A program made the translations under genes and the position numbers. A stretch of DNA of 64,000 nucleotides from Veillonella sp. CHU740. GTDB taxonomy: Bacteria; Bacillota; Negativicutes; Veillonellales; Veillonellaceae. Of the stretch, positions 59,607 through 64,000 are shown piece after piece (position 1 is the stretch's first letter; every line of letters starts with the position of its first letter). The stretch spans positions 62,001 to 126,000 of the forward strand of contig NZ_RQVD01000004.1 of the NCBI RefSeq assembly GCF_003992055.1, given 5' to 3'. Below the pieces are notes generated by a model that saw only the letters and a program-made list of their open reading frames with translations, was not told the origin of the DNA and searched no databases.

Positions 59607-60827
59607 GTGGCAAAGAAGAAAAAAGAATCGCAAGTGCAAGAAATTATAGCGATCCTATTGGAGAAAGCAAAGAAAGAAGGGGCTATTACATCTAAACAAA
59701 TTTCTGATGCTCTTTCGGAGCAAGTGGAAGTAACAGCTGAACAACTAGATGGTATGTATGCAGTATTTAATAATTTAGGAATTGAAGTGATGCAAGAGGA
59801 TGATCACGATTCTGAAGGTGATCTGCCGATCAATGAAGAATTATTAGATGAGGACATTGAAGTTGATGTAGATGTTGAACATTTGAGCAGCGATATCGAT
59901 ATCACAGAGGAAGATGAAGAGGAAGGAAAAGAAATCAACTTAGATTTGTCTATTCCTGAAGGCTTGAATATTGATGATCCAGTGCGGATGTATTTAAAAG
60001 AAATTGGTCGTGTACCTTTGTTGTCTGGTGATGAGGAAATTATTCTAGCACAACAAATCGAAGCTGGGGCTAAAGAAGATGCGACGTATCGAGAAGTTCG
60101 TTTAGGTGATACGGCAAAACAAAAGTTGATAGATGCTAACTTACGTCTAGTGGTAAGTATTGCAAAACGCTATGTAGGTCGTGGTATGTTATTCCTAGAT
60201 TTAATCCAAGAGGGAAATTTAGGCCTTATTAAAGCAGTCGATAAATTTGACTACACAAAAGGGTATAAATTCTCCACCTATGCTACATGGTGGATTCGCC
60301 AAGCTATTACAAGGGCTATTGCGGACCAAGCGAGAACGATTCGTATACCTGTACATATGGTAGAAACCATCAATAAATTAGTTCGTATTTCTCGTCAATT
60401 ATTACAAGATTTGGGCCGTGATCCAAGTCCAGAAGAAATTGCTGAGGGTATGGGAATCACAGTGGAGCGAGTTCGTGAAATCCAAAAAATTTCCCAAGAA
60501 CCAGTGTCTTTGGAAACTCCAATCGGGGAAGAAGAAGATTCCCATTTGGGCGACTTCTTGGAAGATAAAGATGCAGTAGCACCAGATGATGCAGCTAGCT
60601 TTATCTTACTTCGTGAACAAATCAAAGAAGTGTTTACATGTCTTACTGAAAGAGAACAACAAGTATTGGAGCTTCGTTTTGGTTTGAAAGATGGTAAACC
60701 ACGTACATTAGAAGAGGTAGGCCAATTCTTTAGTGTTACCCGGGAACGGATTCGTCAAATCGAAGGAAAAGCGTTAACGAAACTAAGAAATCGTGGTAAA
60801 CGAGATAAAATCAAAGACTTCTTATAA
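59607..60827 (+). CDS. rpoD: RNA polymerase sigma factor RpoD (SigA)
   Basis: The housekeeping sigma factor. The 406 residues start at a GTG after GAAAGGAAG. Region 1.1 (about 1-70) and a short acidic stretch lead to region 1.2 ([15 protein letters not shown]), region 2 ([37 protein letters not shown]), region 3 ([12 protein letters not shown]) and region 4 ([19 protein letters not shown]). The length and lack of a long spacer match SigA of Firmicutes. Its consensus agrees with the TTGACA/TATAAT boxes found in this window. Confidence 0.97.
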   Translation: MAKKKKESQVQEIIAILLEKAKKEGAITSKQISDALSEQVEVTAEQLDGMYAVFNNLGIEVMQEDDHDSEGDLPINEELLDEDIEVDVDVEHLSSDIDITEEDEEEGKEINLDLSIPEGLNIDDPVRMYLKEIGRVPLLSGDEEIILAQQIEAGAKEDATYREVRLGDTAKQKLIDANLRLVVSIAKRYVGRGMLFLDLIQEGNLGLIKAVDKFDYTKGYKFSTYATWWIRQAITRAIADQARTIRIPVHMVETINKLVRISRQLLQDLGRDPSPEEIAEGMGITVERVREIQKISQEPVSLETPIGEEEDSHLGDFLEDKDAVAPDDAASFILLREQIKEVFTCLTEREQQVLELRFGLKDGKPRTLEEVGQFFSVTRERIRQIEGKALTKLRNRGKRDKIKDFL

Positions 60828-60852
60828 TTATAAAATTTTCAATATACTATAT

Positions 60853-60884
60853 AAGGCGCAGAAATATGTCTGCGCCTTTCTTAT
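60853..60884 (+). terminator. Terminator after dnaG-rpoD
   Basis: AAGGCGCAGA and TCTGCGCCTT pair around AATATG, then TCTTA. Confidence 0.85.
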
Positions 60885-60934
60885 GAGTGGATATATATAG
60901 TTATATAGAAAATACATTTTTTGTAAAAAAGGTC

Positions 60935-60962
60935 TTGCAATTTTGTTTGATTATGGTATAAT
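60935..60962 (+). promoter_or_regulatory. Promoter of the amino-acid-binding lipoprotein gene
   Basis: TTGCAA (60935-60940), 16 bp, extended -10 TGGTATAAT with TATAAT at 60957-60962. Confidence 0.7.
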
Positions 60963-61009
60963 CTTGTATAAATAAACAAAGAAGTTGTATATTTCTATGG
61001 GAGGTTATT

Positions 61010-61795
61010 ATGTTTGGTATGAAGAAATTAGGATTAATCCTATGTACAGCTGTTCTTGGCGTTGGTTTATTAGCTGGTTGTGGAAGCGATACAAAAAAAG
61101 AAGCACAATTAACACAAACACCAGGGGTATTAAAAGTAGGTTCAGAAACTACTTTCCCTCCATTCGAGTTTGCTGAAGAAAATAGCAATAAGTACATCGG
61201 CTTTGATGTAGATTTAAGTGAAGAAGTAGCGAAGCGTTTGGGTTTGAAACTTGAGTTTGTGAGCATGGGCTTTGATGCATTGATTCCAGCGACACAATCT
61301 GGCAATATTGATATGATTGCAGCGGGTATTAATGCGACACCAGAACGTGAGCAAGCGTTGTCATTCTCTGATCCATATTTTAATGAAGGTGGCTTCATTA
61401 CTATCGTTCGTAAAGATAACACAGATATCAAGAAAATGGATGATCTTGCTAATAAACGTGTAGGTGTACAAATCGGTACTGTTCCTGTAGAAATGGCAAA
61501 AGCAATTCCAGGTACAGATGTAAAAGAATTGGATTCCAATAGCAATATCTTCATGGAGTTGAAAGCAGGCACTATTGATGGTGCTATTCTTGACCAAGCA
61601 GTAGCTATGTACTACTTAAAACAAGGTGCTGATAAAGATCTTAAATTAGTAGGTGAAGGTACAAAAGCTCCTGGCACAGTATTTGGTTTCAATAAATCTA
61701 ATACAGCATTACGTGATAAAGTAAATGGTGTTTTAAAAGAAATGCGTGAAGATGGAACGTACCAAAAAATTTATGACAAATGGTTCGCTAAGTAA
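61010..61795 (+). CDS. Amino-acid ABC transporter substrate-binding lipoprotein
   Basis: 261 residues: a lipoprotein signal with lipobox LLAGC (Cys24), then a SBP_bac_3 domain for polar or basic amino acids, with VGSETTFPPFEF, GFDVDLSEEVAKRLG, MIAAGINATPEREQALSFSDPY, KRVGVQIGT and the C-terminal YQKIYDKWF. The pattern fits glutamine- or arginine-type receptors. No permease or ATPase gene lies next to it, so these must be elsewhere. GGGAGG is five bases before the ATG. A repeat hairpin with terminator features follows 45 bases after the stop. Confidence 0.92.
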   Translation: MFGMKKLGLILCTAVLGVGLLAGCGSDTKKEAQLTQTPGVLKVGSETTFPPFEFAEENSNKYIGFDVDLSEEVAKRLGLKLEFVSMGFDALIPATQSGNIDMIAAGINATPEREQALSFSDPYFNEGGFITIVRKDNTDIKKMDDLANKRVGVQIGTVPVEMAKAIPGTDVKELDSNSNIFMELKAGTIDGAILDQAVAMYYLKQGADKDLKLVGEGTKAPGTVFGFNKSNTALRDKVNGVLKEMREDGTYQKIYDKWFAK

Positions 61796-61839
61796 TTACG
61801 CTATGTAGCCTGTGATATTCTTAGACGGGCAGGCAAAGG

Positions 61840-61990
61840 AAAGAGCACGACATATTCCTCCACAAACTGATCCTTTCGGTAGGTTTGCTCCGGAATATGT
61901 CGTGCTCTTTTTGCATTTGTTTAATTTTGGTATAAGAAATATCACAAGGCTGCTACTCGTAGTTACACGCTCAGGGTTATTTCTTGTGAT
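61840..61990. repeat. Composite hairpin repeat, copy A (also a likely terminator)
   Basis: A 19-bp perfect stem (AAAGAGCACGACATATTCC, 61840-61858 with 61892-61910) encloses CAAAC/GTTTG (61863-61867 with 61883-61887) and a TGATCCTTTCGGTAG loop region, ending in TTTTTG. Then come GCATTTGTTTAATTTTGG and a second stem (ATCACAAG, 61941-61948 with 61983-61990) whose interior reads CTACTCGTA and CGCTCAGGGTTAT. It probably terminates the binding-protein gene. The long hairpin recurs almost unchanged and inverted at 63530-63599. Confidence 0.7.
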
Positions 61991-62027
61991 GCTATGTAGT
62001 CCGTGGGGCGCATTTATTAGTAAATAG

Positions 62028-62156
62028 AAGACCGCAACATATTCCTTCTCAAACTGATCCTTCGGTAGGTTTGTTCAGAAATATGTTGCGGTCTTTTTGT
62101 GTTTGTATAATTTAGCTAGCAAGGAACGCCATAAAGACTACTACTCGTAATGGCGT
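62028..62156. repeat. Composite hairpin repeat, copy B
   Basis: A 16-bp stem (AAGACCGCAACATATT, 62028-62043 with 62080-62095) has the same inner CATATT and CAAAC...GTTTG as copy A but a wholly different outer arm that is still paired. Then GTGTTTGTATAATTTAG and a second stem (ACGCCAT, 62126-62132 with 62150-62156) with CTACTCGTA inside, followed by CGCTCATGGTTAT. It lies just past the end of the minus-strand dehydrogenase gene. Confidence 0.7.
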
Positions 62157-62165
62157 CGCTCATGG

Positions 62166-63119
62166 TTATAGTGTGTGTGCTAGTTTGATATATTCTCTGA
62201 TGCGTTCGCAAGATGCGTGGAATGCTTCTTGTTCGTTTGGTGTTAGGTGTAGTTCTAAAATTTCTTCGATGCCGTTTTTACCGATGATGGCAGGGACGGA
62301 GGCGAAGACGTTATGTTCACCGTATTCTCCTTCTAATTTGCAAGAGAGAGGGAGAACTTTTTGTTCGTCGTGAAAGTAGGCTCGGATGATTTCTGTCACG
62401 GAAGCAGCGATGCCAAATTCTGTGGATCCTTTTCCGATGAGAACTAAGTACCCGCCATACTTCATTTGTTCAACTAGGGCATTTTCATCAAAAGTAGGGA
62501 AACGGTGTGGTAGTTCCTTTTGTAGTTCTTTCAAAGGTTTTCCTGATACAGTTACATGAGACCAAGGTACCATGGCGCTACCACCATGCTCGCCCATAGC
62601 ATAGCAGGATAAAGATCGTCGATGTATGTTGATTTGCTCGGATACAAGACGTTGCAATCGTGCAGAGTCTAAGGATGTACCAGAAGAAATAATTTTATGT
62701 TTAGGATAGCCTAAATAGTCTTGTACATAGGCAGCTACCACATCAGCAGGGTTGGAAATACTGACGATGAATCCATTAAAACCAGAGGCTTTCACACGAG
62801 GTAGGAATTCACGTAACACTTCTACCGTAGCACCTAATGTATCTAAGCGATCTTGTTCTGGAGTAGGTAGAGGACCGGCAGAGATGACAAGCACATCGCA
62901 GTCACCAATATCCTCCGGCTCACAGGCGATAGCTTTCACACGATGTGGTAAATAGCTTACCGCATCATTTACATCCGTCGCTTGCGCAATGGCCTTGTCC
63001 TTATCAATATCTACCATATATAAATGATCCACCTCTCCTTGCGTAGCAAGAGAAAAGGCCACATGAGAACCTACATGACCAGTCCCAATAATCGCAACCT
63101 TGCGTAATTCCATAGACAT
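62166..63119 (-). CDS. L-lactate/malate dehydrogenase family protein of unsettled substrate
   Basis: A 317-residue NAD-dependent 2-hydroxyacid dehydrogenase of the LDH/MDH superfamily. It shows the Rossmann motif IIGTGHVGSHVA, SAGPLPTPEQDRLD (the mobile loop), SISNPADVVAAYVQ, GTSLDSARLQRL and the catalytic His in AMGEHGGS. In the loop, the residue that is Gln102 in lactate and Arg in malate dehydrogenases aligns to a Pro, so substrate choice cannot be read from it. GGAGG lies six bases before the ATG at 63119. It stands alone, flanked by hairpin repeats on both sides. Confidence 0.85.
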   Translation of the reverse strand: MSMELRKVAIIGTGHVGSHVAFSLATQGEVDHLYMVDIDKDKAIAQATDVNDAVSYLPHRVKAIACEPEDIGDCDVLVISAGPLPTPEQDRLDTLGATVEVLREFLPRVKASGFNGFIVSISNPADVVAAYVQDYLGYPKHKIISSGTSLDSARLQRLVSEQINIHRRSLSCYAMGEHGGSAMVPWSHVTVSGKPLKELQKELPHRFPTFDENALVEQMKYGGYLVLIGKGSTEFGIAASVTEIIRAYFHDEQKVLPLSCKLEGEYGEHNVFASVPAIIGKNGIEEILELHLTPNEQEAFHASCERIREYIKLAHTL

Positions 63120-63194
63120 AGTATTCCTCCTATATTGAAATATGAAAGTATTCAGTAATATGTAATAGAATAAAACTTTTATCCCCTTAGGTCA

Positions 63195-63600
63195 AGAACC
63201 AAGAACACAGTATACGTAGAAAATCTAGTCGCATTTTATAATAGTACATTAGACAAACGCAAAAGGAGCAACAAGTTTAGACATCCCAAGGGATGTAATG
63301 TGCCGTAGAATATCTAATAGTATTTTATCTTACTAAATAATGGAAAAATAAAAGAGCACACATGTTCAGATACCTCGAAGGAATACAGTGTGCAGTAGAA
63401 CATCTATTGGCACTCCATGAAGATACATTACACAAATGTAAAACGAGCAACATGTTTAGACAGCCCAAGGAAGACAATGTGCCGTAGAATATCTAATAGC
63501 ATTTCAGCTTACTAAATAATAGCAACATAAAAGAGCACGACATGTTCCGGAGCAAACCTACCGAAGGATCAGTTTGCGGAGGAATATGTCGTGCTCTTTC
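63195..63600 (-). repeat. Tandem array of approximately 90-bp units ending in an intact hairpin repeat
   Basis: The landmark CGTAGAA with following AATATCTA-like bases recurs at 63215, 63304, about 63394 and 63483, 89-90 bases apart, and the intact hairpin at 63530-63599 aligns as a fifth unit. Units two and four are most alike (TGTGCCGTAGAATATCTAAT at 63299 and 63478, 179 apart), as are one and three. Each unit, read on the minus strand, is a degenerate hairpin followed by CTC, several T, and CATTTGTGTAAT or similar. So they appear to be decayed copies of the same repeat. The array lies between the dehydrogenase gene and the MFS gene. Confidence 0.65.
63530..63599 (-). repeat. Hairpin repeat, copy C (inverted, near-identical to copy A)
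   Basis: Read on the minus strand it is AAAGAGCACGACATATTCC, CAAAC, TGATCCTTCGGTAG, GTTTG and GGAACATGTCGTGCTCTTT. It differs from copy A at about three positions and lies 1.7 kb away in the opposite orientation. It is 47 bases from the end of the MFS gene on the same strand and could be its terminator, although the following T run is interrupted. Confidence 0.75.
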
Positions 63601-63646
63601 CTTTACCAGTAAATAAAAAAGATTTCATAGGCACACACAATGACGA

Positions 63647-64000
63647 TTAGTGAGTTCTTGGCTTCGCATATGTAAAATAGCACAATAAGGCAATGGCAGA
63701 GCATATAGTCATGGTGATTCCCATAGGAATGGCTGTATGAGATCCTGCGATACCTACGATAGGTGATACGATGCCGGCAGATACCATGGAAAAGAAACCT
63801 AATAAGGCAGAGGCACTTCCAGCAAGATGTCCATACTCTGACATCGCCATAGAAAAACTAGCAGCACCAAATAAGGATACGGTACCTACTGTAAAGAAGA
63901 GAATGGTAGTGACCACAAGGAATGGCATATCTAAAACCATGGCCCCTAAGAATAGAGCAGAGCCAAAGAAAAGAATATATAAACTGTAGCATAATAGTTG
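63647..64000 (-). CDS. MFS transporter, C-terminal part (Bcr/CflA-like drug exporter)
   Basis: The frame runs off the right edge; 117 residues are visible. Four hydrophobic segments are seen, with AASFSMAMSEYGHLAGSASALLG between them. The A-x-M...AG-ASAL-G pattern is the hallmark of the tenth segment of Bcr/CflA-type exporters, which are proton-driven multidrug pumps of the major facilitator superfamily. The C-terminus is YFTYAKPRTH. The N-terminal two thirds lie outside the window. Confidence 0.82.
   Translation of the reverse strand, partial: QLLCYSLYILFFGSALFLGAMVLDMPFLVVTTILFFTVGTVSLFGAASFSMAMSEYGHLAGSASALLGFFSMVSAGIVSPIVGIAGSHTAIPMGITMTICSAIALLCYFTYAKPRTH

Noticed and set aside
61840-62156. 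Integron attC sites
   Set aside because: The hairpins lack the conserved core-site sequences, and the genes between them are ordinary with their own promoters; no integrase is in view.
63195-63600. CRISPR array
   Set aside because: The period is about 90 bp with diverged units and no short identical repeats or unique spacers; no cas gene is present.

Overview
The window looks like a 64 kb piece of the chromosome of an anaerobic, low-to-mid GC Firmicutes-lineage bacterium. It fits Negativicutes (Veillonella-type) best. The signs are rubrerythrin, a selenium cluster, both DapL and Ddh, HemZ-type haem synthesis, RNase Y, a 6S RNA between aspS and rarA, strong AGGAGG ribosome sites and no sporulation genes. 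The genus is an inference; no rRNA or outer-membrane marker is present.

Layout. 1-2445: tail of an SDF-family amino-acid symporter, a secreted protein, and rubrerythrin with a strong promoter and operator-like palindrome in front and a string of tiny hairpins behind. 2944-5493: DUF951, selD, yedF and a DUF3343 gene, a selenium-handling operon. 5568-9523 (minus strand): ychF, then ddh and dapL. 9937-14125: MATE exporter, ADP-ribosylglycohydrolase, a cobalamin riboswitch with its own promoter but no recognisable gene behind it, and a small cell-envelope operon (secreted rhodanese, Cys-rich peptide, DUF4236). 14331-18131: thrC, an EamA transporter, gnd. 18297-21727: small exported proteins and a UPF0173 hydrolase.

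21950-28005 is an accessory AT-rich island. It has two adjacent transcription units, each preceded by the same promoter-like sequence whose -35 and -10 boxes are separated by a run of eight G. The units encode a 956-residue Sel1-like membrane protein, a lipoprotein, tail-anchored and DUF4352 proteins, a zinc-ribbon/SHOCT protein and a 53-residue membrane protein. This looks like a phase-variable membrane system of unknown function.

28148-60827 is mostly housekeeping on the plus strand: moaC, trmL, ylbF, a murB-acetyltransferase fusion, rplM-rpsI with an L13 leader, recJ, relA, dtd, an MBL hydrolase, an AI-2E family permease, fur, hemZ, hisS, aspS, 6S RNA, rarA, ftsK, a short rodZ-like gene, ygiQ, an orphan binding protein, rimO, cinA, recA, recX, rny, dnaG and rpoD. 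61010-64000 holds an amino-acid-binding lipoprotein, an unusual LDH-family dehydrogenase and the tail of an MFS exporter.

A dispersed hairpin repeat family lies in the intergenic spaces (6962-7091, 61840-61990, 62028-62156, 63530-63599). Its arms differ in sequence but stay paired, and the last copy sits at one end of an approximately 90-bp tandem array (63195-63600). The strongest candidates for something undescribed are the twin poly-G promoters and their island, the AAGU-loop hairpin array behind rubrerythrin, the gene-less B12 riboswitch and the hairpin repeat family.
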